The notes: generated from the sequence alone by a model not told the origin. Counted from the stretch's first letter, positions 24,930 through 34,480 are shown. The stretch: 64,000 bases of DNA from Chloroflexota bacterium (GCA_026707585.1 JAPOWQ010000041.1:62001-126000); one strand, 5' to 3'. Numbers and translations: made by a program.

Positions 24930-26534
24930 ATGACGAGGAGTCTGCGCATCGTTGCGCTGGCTATTGCACTGTTCGCCATTTTCGTCGGCGGCGCGTCCGC
25001 GCGCGAGCGTTGCGATGGAGCGAATCTACAGTTCGCTGCGGAGTTCGCCGAGCTCACGTCGAGGCTCGGCGACGCGATGGGCGAGCCTCTGGACTGCCGC
25101 GAGCATGCGGCAAACGGCGACATCATCCAGCACACCACAACCGGAACGGCCTTTCTCCGGCCGAGCGTGGGCATTCCCACGTTCACGGACGGTTGGCGGC
25201 ACTGGGAACTCACGAATGACGGCATTCGCATGTGGTCCAAGACCACGGCCTACGACGTCACCATTAAAAGCCTGACCAGCGCGCAGCCGTTCACACCGGC
25301 GGTTATTGCCACCCATCGGTCAAACGTGCAGCTGTTCGCGACCGGCCAACCAGCCAGTCCCGAGATTCAAGACGTGGCCGAGAACGGGGCCGTCCCCGGT
25401 CTCGTTCAGTGGTGGCATGACAACCCCGACGCCTCGCACGTGGCGGTGGCGTTTGGCGGGGGCGAACATCCGCCCATCATGCCGGGGGCGTCGTCGACGA
25501 TCACCATCGTCGCGGATCGGGGCGCGGACCAGCTGTCGGTGGCCTCGATGTTGATCTGCACGAATGACGGCTTCACCGGCGGGGCCGGGCTGGCACTGCC
25601 GGAAGCGTTTGGTCAGACTGCGAACTATATGGCGCGCGCCTACGACGCCGGGACGGAGCGGAACACCGAGGACTTTGCGGACCTGGTTCCGCCCTGTCAG
25701 CCGCTAGGCGGCGTGTCGTCCGACGACGCGGGCACGGGCATGAGCAACCCGGACCTGGCGGAGGACGGGGTGATTGCGCGCCACGGCGGTGTGCATGGTG
25801 ACCTGCCGACGAGCGACCTGAAGGTGGAAGCCCACGGTTGGGACATCGACGCACCGGTGATGCAGATCACGGTGACGCAGGTTGGCCTGGTTCCGACCTA
25901 CGAAGTCGCGATCGAGAACCTGACCGGCACGCAACCGTTGACTCCGGCGGTTGTGGCGACGCACGGAAGCTCGCTCAAGCTCTTCGGGCGCGGCGAAGCG
26001 GTAAGCCCGGAACTGCAGGACCTGGCCGAGAACGGCGGGGTTCCCGGTCTGCACGCGGCGCTGAGCGACGACGCGGACGTGGTTGACGTGGCAGTGGCCG
26101 CGGCCGGCGGTCCGCCTCCGATCATGCCGGGCGCCTCCGTGACCGCCACGGTGACGGGCGGGCCTGGCGCCACGTATCTGTCCGCGGCCGCGATGTTGAT
26201 CTGCACCAACGATGGGTTTAGCGGCGTGGCCAGCCTGGCGTTGCCGACGATGATCGGTGAGGCCGTCACGCCTTCGGCGGTCGCGTACGACGCGGGCACC
26301 GAGCGCAACACCGAGGACTTTGCGGACCTGGTTCCGCCTTGCCAGGGGCTGCGCGGCGTGTCGTCCAACGACGCCGGCACGGGGATGAGCGACCCCGAAT
26401 TGGCCGAGGGCGGCGTGGTTGCGCATCACAGGGGCATCGACGGCGCCCTGCCGACCAGCGACCTCACGATTGAGGCGCACGGATGGGACACCGACGCGCC
26501 CGTGGTAAAGATCACGGTGACGCGCATTCGCTAA
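24930..26534 (+). CDS. Secreted protein with two spondin-N-like domains
   Basis: 534 residues. The ATG at 24930 follows AAAGGAG and gives a signal peptide (SLRIVALAIALFAIFVGGASA). Two homologous domains of about 190 residues follow a Cys-containing N-terminal part. Each runs YDVTIKSLTSAQPFTPAVIATH / YEVAIENLTGTQPLTPAVVATH, then PPIMPGA, MLICTNDGF and AYDAGTERNTEDFADLVPPC. This is the spondin_N pattern found in bacterial exported proteins. A third partial repeat unit ends the protein (AHGWDTDAPVVKITVTRI). It is probably extracellular with an adhesive or structural role. A strong hairpin follows the stop. Confidence 0.8.
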   Translation: MTRSLRIVALAIALFAIFVGGASARERCDGANLQFAAEFAELTSRLGDAMGEPLDCREHAANGDIIQHTTTGTAFLRPSVGIPTFTDGWRHWELTNDGIRMWSKTTAYDVTIKSLTSAQPFTPAVIATHRSNVQLFATGQPASPEIQDVAENGAVPGLVQWWHDNPDASHVAVAFGGGEHPPIMPGASSTITIVADRGADQLSVASMLICTNDGFTGGAGLALPEAFGQTANYMARAYDAGTERNTEDFADLVPPCQPLGGVSSDDAGTGMSNPDLAEDGVIARHGGVHGDLPTSDLKVEAHGWDIDAPVMQITVTQVGLVPTYEVAIENLTGTQPLTPAVVATHGSSLKLFGRGEAVSPELQDLAENGGVPGLHAALSDDADVVDVAVAAAGGPPPIMPGASVTATVTGGPGATYLSAAAMLICTNDGFSGVASLALPTMIGEAVTPSAVAYDAGTERNTEDFADLVPPCQGLRGVSSNDAGTGMSDPELAEGGVVAHHRGIDGALPTSDLTIEAHGWDTDAPVVKITVTRIR

Positions 26535-26548
26535 CGCAGCGAATCCGT

Positions 26549-26576
26549 GGAGGGCGGCCGGCTTGCGCCAGCCGCC
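26549..26576 (+). terminator. GC-rich hairpin after the spondin-domain gene
   Basis: AGGGCGGC at 26549-26556 pairs with GCCGCCCT at 26569-26576, and an inner GGC/GCC pair closes a TTGC loop, giving an eleven-pair stem with one mismatch. It starts 15 bases after the stop codon. No T-run follows, so termination efficiency is uncertain. Confidence 0.55.
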
Positions 26577-26724
26577 CTATGGGCTTAATCGAGGTCGGTC
26601 GGACTCGAACAGCGAGCGTGCGGTCGCGGTCAGCGGATTGCGAGGCTTGCCCTGGCGAACTCCGGCCGTTGCGAGCCGCCGGTGCTATGCTCAAGTCTAC
26701 CCGCGACCGGAACCTCGTTGAACC

Positions 26725-27012
26725 GTGCCTTCACCAAAAGAAGTCGTCCGTCAGCATCGCCGCGCCAAGGGAGTGCGCCGACAGCGTCTTCTGCGCGCCC
26801 GCAACGTGAGCGCCCGCTCGTCGGTGCGTACCTTCGTCAGGCGCGCCCGCGAGGCGATCGAGGCCGGCGATTCGGAAGCGGCCGAGGCGGCGATCCGCGA
26901 CGCGCAGAGCCGCCTGGATAGCGCCGCGCGCAAGGGCGTCATCCACCGCCGCAAGGCGGCGCGCAGTGTTGCGCGCCTGGTCCGGCAACTGCGGGCGGTG
27001 AACGCCGCTTAA
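26725..27012 (+). CDS. rpsT: 30S ribosomal protein S20
   Basis: 95 residues from GTG 26725, very rich in Arg, Lys and Ala. VVRQHRRAKGVRRQRLLRARNVSARSSVRTF, AAEAAIRDAQSRLDSAARKGVIHRRKAARSVARL and the RL..QL end match S20, which binds 16S rRNA early in 30S assembly. Its 3' end overlaps the convergent holA gene by four bases; rpsT beside holA is a common pairing in bacteria. Confidence 0.92.
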   Translation: MPSPKEVVRQHRRAKGVRRQRLLRARNVSARSSVRTFVRRAREAIEAGDSEAAEAAIRDAQSRLDSAARKGVIHRRKAARSVARLVRQLRAVNAA

Positions 27013-28007
27013 GCGCGCGCGTCGGCCGGCCGCGTGGCCAGCCGGGCGGTCAGGATCTCCAGCAGCGCGTCCTTGTCGCCGCCGGTTGACTTGAGGGCGC
27101 CGTCGGTGCGCACGACCTCGGAATACATGCGGGCGATCAGGCGGTCGGACAGGCGACGCGCCTGCTGGGCGAGGTATCGACCCCGGCCCGGCGGGGCGCC
27201 GGCGGCCCGAGCTACCTCCTGGTAGCTACCGCCTTCCACGACGACCTGGCGGGCTGCCGCCAGTTGCCGCAGCGACCGGGTCACGTCGGCCAGGATCATC
27301 TCGTGGGGCGTGCGCAGCGCCAGCATGTCGTGAAGCACGGCCAGCGCGTCCGAGCCGCGCCGGTCGGCCAGTGCGTTCACGTAGTCCCAGCGCGCGTGTT
27401 CGCCAATCGTGGCGCAGGCGGCGTTCACGTCGCGCTCAGTGATCTCGCCGTTGAAACCAACGTACGCTGCCAGTTTCTCAATCTCGCTGGCGAGCAGGCC
27501 GGCGTCGGCGGTCATGAGTTCCACGAGGCGCGCGGCGGCGTCTTCGGACATGGTCACGCCGGCGCGGCGGGCCTCGGCGCGCACAAATCTGACGGCTTCG
27601 GCGTCCCGCAGCGGCCCAAACTGCTGAACCCGCGCGCCGTGCTGGATCAGCGCGTTGAACGCCTTGACCCGCGCGGCGGTGCGTCGGTCGCCCAAGTCCA
27701 GGTAGACCGCAACGGCCAAGTCGGCGGTGTCGGCGCTGGGATCGTTGCGCTGGGCGTCGCTGAACGCGGCCAGCCATCGGATGAGCTTGCGAGCCGGCGG
27801 CCCGCTGGACGCTGCGCCGTCCAGGAAGACCTTGCGCCGCTCGCCGAACATGGACACGGCGCCGCAGGCGGCGTTGAGTTCGTCCGGCCCCGCCCGCGCG
27901 CCGTCCAGATACGTATAGGCCAGGTCATCCGGAGCCGGATGGCCCAGGACCGCTTCGACGGCGTTGCGCAAGCGCGGGTCGCGTCCGCCCAGGAAAATAG
28001 AAAGCAT
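27009..28007 (-). CDS. holA: DNA polymerase III subunit delta
   Basis: 332 residues from ATG 28007 (MLSIFLGGRDPRL); 26 further upstream residues are possible but unconserved. YTYLDGARAGPDELNAACGAVSMFGERRKVFLDG is the delta N-terminal AAA+ fold. It is followed by GVTMSEDAAARLVELMTADAGLLASEIEKLAAYVG and the C-terminal collar domain (DALAVLHDMLALRTPHEMILADVTRSLRQLAAARQV). It loads the beta clamp as part of the clamp loader. As usual for delta, there is no Walker A motif. Confidence 0.85.
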   Translation of the reverse strand: MLSIFLGGRDPRLRNAVEAVLGHPAPDDLAYTYLDGARAGPDELNAACGAVSMFGERRKVFLDGAASSGPPARKLIRWLAAFSDAQRNDPSADTADLAVAVYLDLGDRRTAARVKAFNALIQHGARVQQFGPLRDAEAVRFVRAEARRAGVTMSEDAAARLVELMTADAGLLASEIEKLAAYVGFNGEITERDVNAACATIGEHARWDYVNALADRRGSDALAVLHDMLALRTPHEMILADVTRSLRQLAAARQVVVEGGSYQEVARAAGAPPGRGRYLAQQARRLSDRLIARMYSEVVRTDGALKSTGGDKDALLEILTARLATRPADARA

Positions 28008-28151
28008 GGCGTCAGCGTACGAGGGGCGCCGTGCGGCCGCGAATCCAGCCGAAAGCCGACGCGTTGACACGGCGGACTGGCACACTCACCCTGTTATCCA
28101 GCATGAGCGCCCGCGACAGCGGGTTCCGTCTTTTCTAACTGGAGGTTCGCT

Positions 28152-29477
28152 ATGGGCGGCGACTCCGCCAACGGCGCGATCGAGCAGTCGTTTACGTCAC
28201 AGCACGCCGGTTCGGGCGCGCTGCGCGCGCGGGCGTGCGAGGCGCTGGCCGGCGGCGTGGCGCACGACACCCGCATCCAGGCGCCCTTCCCCATCATGAC
28301 CGCCCGCGCCAAGGGCGCTCGCAAGTGGGACGTGGACGGCAACGAATTCGTGGACTACACCATGGGTCACGGCGCCTTGATCCTGGGGCACGGGCACCCG
28401 GTGGCCGTGGACGCGGCGCGGGAGCAATTGGAAATCGGCACCCACTATGGGGCCGGCCACGAGCTCGAGATTCGCTGGGCGGAGCAGATCAAGCGCCTCG
28501 TGCCCAGCATTGAGCGCGTGCGCTTCCACTCCTCCGGCACCGAGGCCACGCACATGGCCATGCGCCTGGCGCGCGCCCACACCGGCCGCGACCGGATCCT
28601 CAAGTTCCAGGGCCACTTCCACGGCTGGCACGACTACGCGACGGTCGGTGTCGAAGATCCCTACGACATCCCGACCTCCGCCGGCGTTCCGGCCGCAACC
28701 CAGGGAACCATCACGGCGCTGCCCACGAACCTGGAGTGCGTGCGCGAGGAACTGGCGAAGGGCGACGTGGCGGCGGTGATCGTGGAGCCCAGCGGCGCCA
28801 GCTGGGGCGCCCTGCCCATCGACCCGCCGTTCATTCACGGCCTGCGAGACCTGACAACCGAGCACGACACCGTGTTGATCCTGGACGAGGTCGTTACCGG
28901 CTTCCGCATGTCACCCGGCGGCTTCCAGGTAATGGCCGGCGTGGCCCCGGACCTGACCACCATGGCCAAGATCGTCGCCGGTGGCCTCCCCGGCGCTGCC
29001 GTGGGCGGTCGCGCCGACATCATGGACCGGCTGGAAAAGCGCGGCGACCCGGCCTGGGACCGCGGCCAGCGCATCGCCCATCCCGGGACCTATAACGCCA
29101 ATCCCGTTTCGGCGGCGGCCGGGGCGGCGGTGCTGGACTTCCTGGCCGACGGCCATGTGCATGCGCACATCGACGCGCTGGGCGAGACGCTACGGCAGGG
29201 ACTACAGGCCGTCTTCGACCGGCATGACGTCGGCGCGCTGGTCTACGGCGAAACCTCGTACTTCCACATCAGTCTGAGCGGCCAGCCGGCCAGGAGCGGC
29301 GTCGGCGGGGCCGCCGGCGACGCGCTGGGCCAGGCTCTGATCAACGAGGGCGTGCACCTTATCTCCGGCGGCGGGTTTACCAGCGCGACGCACACTGAAG
29401 CCGACATCGAGCAGACGGTGGCGGCCTTCGACGCGGCCATCGGAGCCGTGGTCGCCGAAGGCTTGTTCGGCGACTGA
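28152..29477 (+). CDS. Class III PLP aminotransferase, glutamate-1-semialdehyde aminomutase-like
   Basis: 441 residues, ATG behind CTGGAGG. It has KWDVDGNEFVDYTMGHGALILGHGHP, RFHSSGTEATHMAMRLARAHTGR, KFQGHFHGWHD, LILDEVVTGFR and the PLP lysine in MAKIVAGGLPGAAVGG. The fold and motifs are HemL-like, but the hem genes lie elsewhere and the partner gene is a RidA protein. An aminotransferase acting on an amino acid or amine is therefore as likely as true glutamate-1-semialdehyde aminomutase. Confidence 0.8.
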   Translation: MGGDSANGAIEQSFTSQHAGSGALRARACEALAGGVAHDTRIQAPFPIMTARAKGARKWDVDGNEFVDYTMGHGALILGHGHPVAVDAAREQLEIGTHYGAGHELEIRWAEQIKRLVPSIERVRFHSSGTEATHMAMRLARAHTGRDRILKFQGHFHGWHDYATVGVEDPYDIPTSAGVPAATQGTITALPTNLECVREELAKGDVAAVIVEPSGASWGALPIDPPFIHGLRDLTTEHDTVLILDEVVTGFRMSPGGFQVMAGVAPDLTTMAKIVAGGLPGAAVGGRADIMDRLEKRGDPAWDRGQRIAHPGTYNANPVSAAAGAAVLDFLADGHVHAHIDALGETLRQGLQAVFDRHDVGALVYGETSYFHISLSGQPARSGVGGAAGDALGQALINEGVHLISGGGFTSATHTEADIEQTVAAFDAAIGAVVAEGLFGD

Positions 29478-29499
29478 GCCTGAAAGGGAACCCTGACGC

Positions 29500-29961
29500 A
29501 TGAAGATCGAAGGCAAGCTGGCGGATCTGGGGATCGAGCTTCCGGCTCCGAGCATTCCGCCGACGGCGCCGCTGAAGCCGTGGAACATCAGCGGCAACCT
29601 TGTGTACCTGTCGGGGGCGGGGCCGGTGGACGCCTCGGGCGCGACGCCGATCGGGAAAGTCGGGCGCGATTTCGACACCGCCCAGGCCGCCGAGTTCGCC
29701 CGCTCGATCGCGGTCGCCCATCTCGGCGCGCTCAAGGACGCGCTCGGCGACCTGGACCGCGTGCTACAGGTCGTCAAGGTGCTCGGCATGGTGAACTGCA
29801 CCGACGACTACACCGACCAGCCGGCCGTAATCAACGGCTATTCGGAGCTGTTCGTGGAGCTCTGGGGCGAAAACGGTCGCCACGCCCGCTCGGCCGTTGG
29901 CATGGCGCAACTCCCCGGCGGCATGCCGGTCGAAATCGAGGCGATCCTCGAGTTCATGTAG
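29500..29961 (+). CDS. RidA/YjgF-family protein
   Basis: 153 residues. VYLSGAGPVDASGATPIGKVG, AVAHLGALKDALGDLDRVLQVVKVLGMVNCTDDYTDQPAVINGYSELF and the catalytic arginine block HARSAVGMAQLPGGMPVEIEAILEF fit the family. RidA proteins hydrolyse reactive enamine/imine intermediates made by PLP enzymes. The gene follows the aminotransferase by 22 bases, consistent with clean-up of that enzyme's side products. Confidence 0.88.
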   Translation: MKIEGKLADLGIELPAPSIPPTAPLKPWNISGNLVYLSGAGPVDASGATPIGKVGRDFDTAQAAEFARSIAVAHLGALKDALGDLDRVLQVVKVLGMVNCTDDYTDQPAVINGYSELFVELWGENGRHARSAVGMAQLPGGMPVEIEAILEFM

Positions 29962-30004
29962 AGCCTGACGCCCGCGGCTCGAGGTTGAGAGGCTGGTCGG
30001 GCGG

Positions 30005-30637
30005 CTAGCGAGGGCCGCGCGTGAACGCGTCGTCACGGGCCCAGTCCACCGGCACTTCTGCTGGTAGTTGCGAGCGTCCGCGGCGCAAGTTCGGCACCGG
30101 CACCAGCACGTAACCGTTGTCGACGCCGAACTCCAGGATGCGCTTGGTCAGTTCCACGTCGCGCGCGCAGTAGTCGATAACCCGCCGGCGATCATCCGGC
30201 CGCCCGGTGCGCCACAGATGCACCGCCTCGGTCCCATCGCTCAACGACTTGGCCTCGCCGAACATCGCGCCGGCGATGTCCTGTAGCCGCATGCCCTTGC
30301 GACGGCCCGTCACCGACTGCAATTCCAGCAGCACGTCGAACGACCGCTCGCGCAGCACCGACACGTCGCCGTAGGCCGACAACACCGTGAGATCGAAGCG
30401 CCGCGAGTTAAACCCGACCACGCGGGGATGCGATGCCAGGTAGTCAATCAGGTCCTGCGCGTCCGGCTCCTGCCAGACGTGCTGCCGGCCGTGTTCGTCG
30501 ATCGTGACCCCCACGGCCAGCCCAAAGTCCCTGATATTCCGCCAGCCGCCCCGCACCTCATGGCTCAGATACAGCGTCTCCAGGTCAAAGACCACATAGC
30601 GGCCGTCGGGCGAAGACTGATCGGGTCGGCTGGGCAT
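30005..30637 (-). CDS. DEDD-family 3'-5' exonuclease-like (RNase H fold) protein
   Basis: 210 residues. Exo I VVFDLET, Exo II VVGFNSRRFDLTVL and Exo III YCARDVELTKRIL supply the four acidic metal ligands of a DEDD nuclease. The long spacer with GGWRNIRDFGLAVGV places it in a small stand-alone group related to the exonuclease domain of family B DNA polymerases. It may act on DNA or RNA. It lies convergent to ridA and divergent from the T-box operon. Confidence 0.78.
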   Translation of the reverse strand: MPSRPDQSSPDGRYVVFDLETLYLSHEVRGGWRNIRDFGLAVGVTIDEHGRQHVWQEPDAQDLIDYLASHPRVVGFNSRRFDLTVLSAYGDVSVLRERSFDVLLELQSVTGRRKGMRLQDIAGAMFGEAKSLSDGTEAVHLWRTGRPDDRRRVIDYCARDVELTKRILEFGVDNGYVLVPVPNLRRGRSQLPAEVPVDWARDDAFTRGPR

Positions 30638-30719
30638 CGCGCATTATGCGCAGGCGGCCGCGGCTACGCGCCAATCGCCGTCGGCATACAGGAAAACCCG
30701 AACCTGGAATTCCCTTGCC

Positions 30720-30746
30720 GCAACCGTGGTCCGTTGTTACGGTTGC
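30720..30746. promoter_or_regulatory. 8-bp inverted repeat in front of the T-box leader
   Basis: GCAACCGT (30720-30727) and ACGGTTGC (30739-30746) flank an 11-base spacer. It lies in the non-coding stretch 30638-30820 between the exonuclease start and the T-box leader, which must also hold the operon promoter. No convincing -35/-10 pair was found there. It could be an operator or a chance hairpin. Confidence 0.3.
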
Positions 30747-30820
30747 CGTGTGCGCATTGCGCGCTCGGTCAGTCACGCCTGTCGCGACTCCGAGGCACAA
30801 TGCTCTCGACGCAAAGGCGT

Positions 30821-31048
30821 TGACGGGGAGGAGTAGGCCTCCCGAGAACCCCGAGCGAGCCGGAAATGGTGTGAGCCGGCGGGTTCTCGCAGCCGAAGGT
30901 CGCCCCCGAGCCGACCGGTTGAAGGAAGTTTCTGGTAGGCCGGTCCGGTGCCGGCCGTAATCGGGTAACGAAGCGGTTCGGCCAACCGGCCGGGCAAGCG
31001 GGGTGGTACCGCGGGTTACAGCCCGTCCCTGTGAGGGACGGGTTTTTT
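30821..31048 (+). promoter_or_regulatory. T-box riboswitch controlling the ilv-leu operon
   Basis: The T-box core GGGTGGTACCGCGG is at 31001-31014, just before an intrinsic terminator. Upstream, GAGAACC (30844-30850) pairs with GGTTCTC (30882-30888) as part of stem I, and lower GGGG/CCCC pairing (near 30824 and 30902) closes a loop. In that loop the sequence GAAG-GTC-GC (GTC at 30899-30901) resembles the usual specifier context, pointing to tRNA-Val; CTC at 30886-30888 (Leu) is the alternative. Uncharged tRNA should stabilise the antiterminator and switch on ilvB and the genes after it. Confidence 0.88.
31022..31048 (+). terminator. T-box intrinsic terminator
   Basis: CCCGTCCCT (31022-31030) and AGGGACGGG (31034-31042) form a perfect nine-pair stem with a GTG loop, followed by six T residues (31043-31048). 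The 5' arm lies just after the T-box core, as expected for mutually exclusive terminator and antiterminator structures. Confidence 0.9.
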
Positions 31049-31237
31049 GTTGCCGGAGAGCCGGCCGACGCGAAGGATACGGAGCGATGAGACGCAACAC
31101 GCACAGGCGTGAGGTTGCGCGCGCTCAGGCTTACGCGGTCGCGGTACCCGACGGAGACGCCGCCTAGCCGCCGTCTCCGCGTTTCCACGGCAGATACGAC
31201 GACACCTTCTTCCACGACTCTTCAGGAGACCCACGAC

Positions 31238-32968
31238 ATGTCCGCGACCAACGGCCAATCCACCAACGGTTCCACCGCCGCGCCCAAGACACCGCGTACC
31301 GGCGGCGAGGTGGTGTGCGACGCCATGCTCGCCGCGGGCGTGGACGTCATCTTCGGGATGCCCGGCGGGGCCTCGCTGCCGTTCTACGACTCCCTCTACC
31401 ACTACCAGGACCGCATCCGCCACGTGCTGATCAGGCACGAGCAGGCCGCCGGCTTCGCCGCCAACGGCTACGCGCGGGCCACCGGGAAGGTCGGCGTGGC
31501 TACCAGCACCTCCGGGCCCGGCGCCACCAACATGGTCACCTGCATGGCCAACGACATCATGGATTCGGTCGGTGTGGTCTACATCACCGGCCAGGTGGCC
31601 CGTCCGGCCATCGGCTCCGACGCCTTCCAGGAAGCCGACGTCACCGGCATTTCCATCCCTATCACCAAGCACAGCTACCTGGTGATGGACGTGGACGACT
31701 TGCCGCGCGTGATGTCGGAAGCCTTCCACCTGGCCTCCACCGGCCGCCCGGGTCCGGTCCACGTGGACATTCCCAAGGACGTATTCCTGGAAACTACCAC
31801 CGAGACAGCGCCGGATCAGGTGAACCTGCGCGGCTACCGGCCGTCCAAGGTCGGCAACGCGCGCATGGTCCGCAAGGCGGCCGAGGTCATCAACGCGTCC
31901 GAGCGCCCAATCATCATGGCCGGCCACGGCATCGACATCTCCGGCGCCGCCGAGGAGCTGTTGCAGCTGGCCACGCGCGGCAGCATCCCCGTCGTCAGCA
32001 CGCTGCACGGCGTGGGCACATTCCCCGAGACCCATCCGCTCTCCTTCGGAATGCTGGGCATGCACGGCCTGGCCTACGCGAACTTCTCGATGCGCCAGAC
32101 CGACTGCATCATCGGCCTGGGCACCCGCTTCGACGACCGGGCCGTGGGCAAGGAGGACGAGTTCGGGCCGGGCGCCAAGGTCGTGCACATCGACATCGAC
32201 CCGGCCGAGATCGGCAAGGTCCTGGAGACCGACGTGCCGATCGTCGGCGACCTGAAACTCACCCTGCAGAAACTGTTGCCCCTGATCGAATCGCGCGACC
32301 GTACGCCCTGGCTGGACCAGATGAACGGCTGGCGGCGCGACCACCCCTCCCTCAAGATTCCCGACAGCCCCGACTCCGTGCTGCCGCAGGAAGTCGTGCG
32401 GGCGATCTACGACATCTCGGGCGGCGAAGCGCGCGTCATCGCCGACGTGGGCCAGAACCAGATGTGGGCATCGCAGCACTTCTGGTACGAGCGCCCGCGC
32501 ATGTTCTTCAGCGCCGGCGGACTGGGGCCGATGGGCTATGCCCTGCCGGCCGCCATGGGCGTCAAGCTGGCGGACGAGTCGCAAGACGTCTGGTGCGTCA
32601 CCGGCGACGGCGGCTTGCTGATCAACATCCAGGAGTTCAACACGCTGGCGGCCGAGGGCATCAACGTAAAGGTCGCGGTGCTCAACAACGCGCACCTGGG
32701 CATGATCCGCCAGTGGCAGGAGTTCTTCTACGAAGGCCGCTACATGGGCGCGTTCCTGGACAACCCGGACTTCGCCAAGGTCGCCCAGGCGTTCGGACTG
32801 CACGGCGTGGGCACGAGTTCGCGTGACGAAATGAAGGACGCCATCGCCATGGCCCACGAGTACGACGGTCCGGTCGTGCTGGACCTGCACGTGGACCGGG
32901 TGGAGAACGTCTACCCGATGATCGTGCCGGGCACCGGCGTCAACAGCGTGATCGAGGACCCGCGATGA
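31238..32968 (+). CDS. ilvB: Acetolactate synthase large subunit
   Basis: 576 residues; the ATG at 31238 follows CAGGAGA. TPP-enzyme signatures: GMPGGASLPFYDSL, IRHEQAAGFAANGYARATGKVGVATSTSGPGATN, GVKLADESQDVWCVTGDGGLLINIQEFNT (TPP/Mg site) and LNNAHLGMIRQWQEFFYEGRY. It condenses two pyruvates, or pyruvate with 2-oxobutyrate, in the first common step of Val/Leu/Ile synthesis. It is the first gene of the T-box operon; its TGA overlaps the ilvN ATG. Confidence 0.95.
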   Translation: MSATNGQSTNGSTAAPKTPRTGGEVVCDAMLAAGVDVIFGMPGGASLPFYDSLYHYQDRIRHVLIRHEQAAGFAANGYARATGKVGVATSTSGPGATNMVTCMANDIMDSVGVVYITGQVARPAIGSDAFQEADVTGISIPITKHSYLVMDVDDLPRVMSEAFHLASTGRPGPVHVDIPKDVFLETTTETAPDQVNLRGYRPSKVGNARMVRKAAEVINASERPIIMAGHGIDISGAAEELLQLATRGSIPVVSTLHGVGTFPETHPLSFGMLGMHGLAYANFSMRQTDCIIGLGTRFDDRAVGKEDEFGPGAKVVHIDIDPAEIGKVLETDVPIVGDLKLTLQKLLPLIESRDRTPWLDQMNGWRRDHPSLKIPDSPDSVLPQEVVRAIYDISGGEARVIADVGQNQMWASQHFWYERPRMFFSAGGLGPMGYALPAAMGVKLADESQDVWCVTGDGGLLINIQEFNTLAAEGINVKVAVLNNAHLGMIRQWQEFFYEGRYMGAFLDNPDFAKVAQAFGLHGVGTSSRDEMKDAIAMAHEYDGPVVLDLHVDRVENVYPMIVPGTGVNSVIEDPR

Positions 32969-33483
32969 ACGGGACCGAAACCCACACGCTGGTCGCCACC
33001 GTGGCCGACCATCCGGGTGTCCTGACCCGCGTGGCCAGCCTCTTTCGTCGGCGCGGCTTCAACATCGCCAGCCTGGCCGTTGGGCACTCCGAGGAGCCGG
33101 GTTACTCGCGCATGACGATCGCCGTCGAAGGCTCGGCGGAAGAAGTCAAGCAGTGCGAGAAGCAGCTCTATAAGCTGGTCGAGGTCGTCTCGGTCCGGAA
33201 TCTGACCGGCGCTCCCGCCGTCAGTCGCGAACTCGCCATGATCAAGGTGCGCGTCAGGGCCACCGAGCGGCCGGGTCTGGCCGAGATCACCGATATCTTC
33301 CGCGGCGAGATCGTGGACGTGAGCAAGACCTCCATGATCGTGCAAATGACCGGCGCTCAGTCCAAGATCGACCGGTTTCTGGACGTGATTACCGAGTATC
33401 CGATCGAGGAAATCTCCCGAACCGGCGTGATCGCCATCGCGCGCGACGACGTCGGCCCCCGGAATGGACGTGCGCGTGGATAG
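32965..33483 (+). CDS. ilvN: Acetolactate synthase small (regulatory) subunit
   Basis: 172 residues. The N-terminal ACT domain ([34 protein letters not shown]) is followed by the ALS_ss C-terminal domain ([32 protein letters not shown], then [19 protein letters not shown]). It activates the large subunit and gives valine feedback. It starts with ATGA coupling to ilvB and ends overlapping ilvC by 20 bases. Confidence 0.93.
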   Translation: MNGTETHTLVATVADHPGVLTRVASLFRRRGFNIASLAVGHSEEPGYSRMTIAVEGSAEEVKQCEKQLYKLVEVVSVRNLTGAPAVSRELAMIKVRVRATERPGLAEITDIFRGEIVDVSKTSMIVQMTGAQSKIDRFLDVITEYPIEEISRTGVIAIARDDVGPRNGRARG

Positions 33484-34480
33484 CAAGGTTCTCTACGAGG
33501 CCGACATCACGGCCGACGAGTTGCAGGGCAAGCGGGTCGCGGTCCTGGGCTACGGCAGCCAGGGTCACGCGCACGCGCTGAACCTGCGCGACTCCGACGC
33601 CGACGTGGTCGTCGGCCTTCGCCCGGGCAGCCCCTCGCGCGCCCGCGCCGAGTCGGAGGACCTGCTGGTCCTCGACGTATCCGAAGCCGTGGACGCGTCC
33701 GAAGCCGTGATGCTGGCGCTGCCGGACCAGGATCAGCCGCAGGTCTACGAGGAGCAGATCGTGCCAGTCCTGCGCCCCGGTCACATGATTCTGTTTGCGC
33801 ACGGATTCAACATCCACTACGGACAGATCAATCCGCCCGCCGAGGTGGACGTGGCCATGGTGGCGCCCAAGGGTCCGGGGCACGTCCTGCGCGACTTGTT
33901 CGTCGAGGGCGTAGGGGTTCCGGGCCTGGTGGCGATCCACCAGGACGCCACCGGCCGCGCGCGTGACGTGGCGCTGTCCTACGCCAAGAGCATCGGCTGC
34001 GCCAAGGCCGGCCTGATTGAAACCACCTTCAAGGACGAGACCGAAACCGACCTGTTCGGCGAACAGGCCGTGTTGTGCGGCGGCACCACCGCGCTCATCA
34101 AGACTGCCTTCGAGACCCTGGTGGACGCCGGGTACGACCCGCGCCTCGCCTACTTCGAGTGCCTGCACGAGCTCAAGCTGATCGTCGACCTCATCTACCA
34201 GGGTGGGATCAGCTACATGCGCTACTCGATCAGCGACACGGCCGAGTTCGGCGACCTGGTCTCGGGTCCGCGCGTGGTCGACGACAACTCGCGGAAAGCC
34301 ATGCAGGGCATCCTGGAGGATGTCCAGAACGGCGAGTTCGCGCGCCGCTGGATTCTCGAGAACCAGGCCGGGCGTCCCGCGTATAATGCGCTTCGGAACC
34401 GCGACCTCGAACACCCGGTTGAAGTGGTGGGCCGCGAGCTCCGCAGCATGATGGACTGGCTCCCCAAGACGCGCGAATGA
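33464..34480 (+). CDS. ilvC: Ketol-acid reductoisomerase, class I
   Basis: 338 residues, the usual class I length. Rossmann NADPH site [24 protein letters not shown]-loop [23 protein letters not shown] and the metal/substrate residues in [19 protein letters not shown] and [20 protein letters not shown] are present. It isomerises and reduces acetohydroxy acids in the branched-chain pathway. The next gene, leuA, follows after a 147-base gap with two hairpins. Confidence 0.95.
   Translation: MDVRVDSKVLYEADITADELQGKRVAVLGYGSQGHAHALNLRDSDADVVVGLRPGSPSRARAESEDLLVLDVSEAVDASEAVMLALPDQDQPQVYEEQIVPVLRPGHMILFAHGFNIHYGQINPPAEVDVAMVAPKGPGHVLRDLFVEGVGVPGLVAIHQDATGRARDVALSYAKSIGCAKAGLIETTFKDETETDLFGEQAVLCGGTTALIKTAFETLVDAGYDPRLAYFECLHELKLIVDLIYQGGISYMRYSISDTAEFGDLVSGPRVVDDNSRKAMQGILEDVQNGEFARRWILENQAGRPAYNALRNRDLEHPVEVVGRELRSMMDWLPKTRE

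Noticed and set aside
26600-26700. GTTCGAGTCC-like T-arm on the minus strand, possible tRNA
   Set aside because: The bases before the loop do not pair with those after it, and no acceptor stem or anticodon arm could be built.
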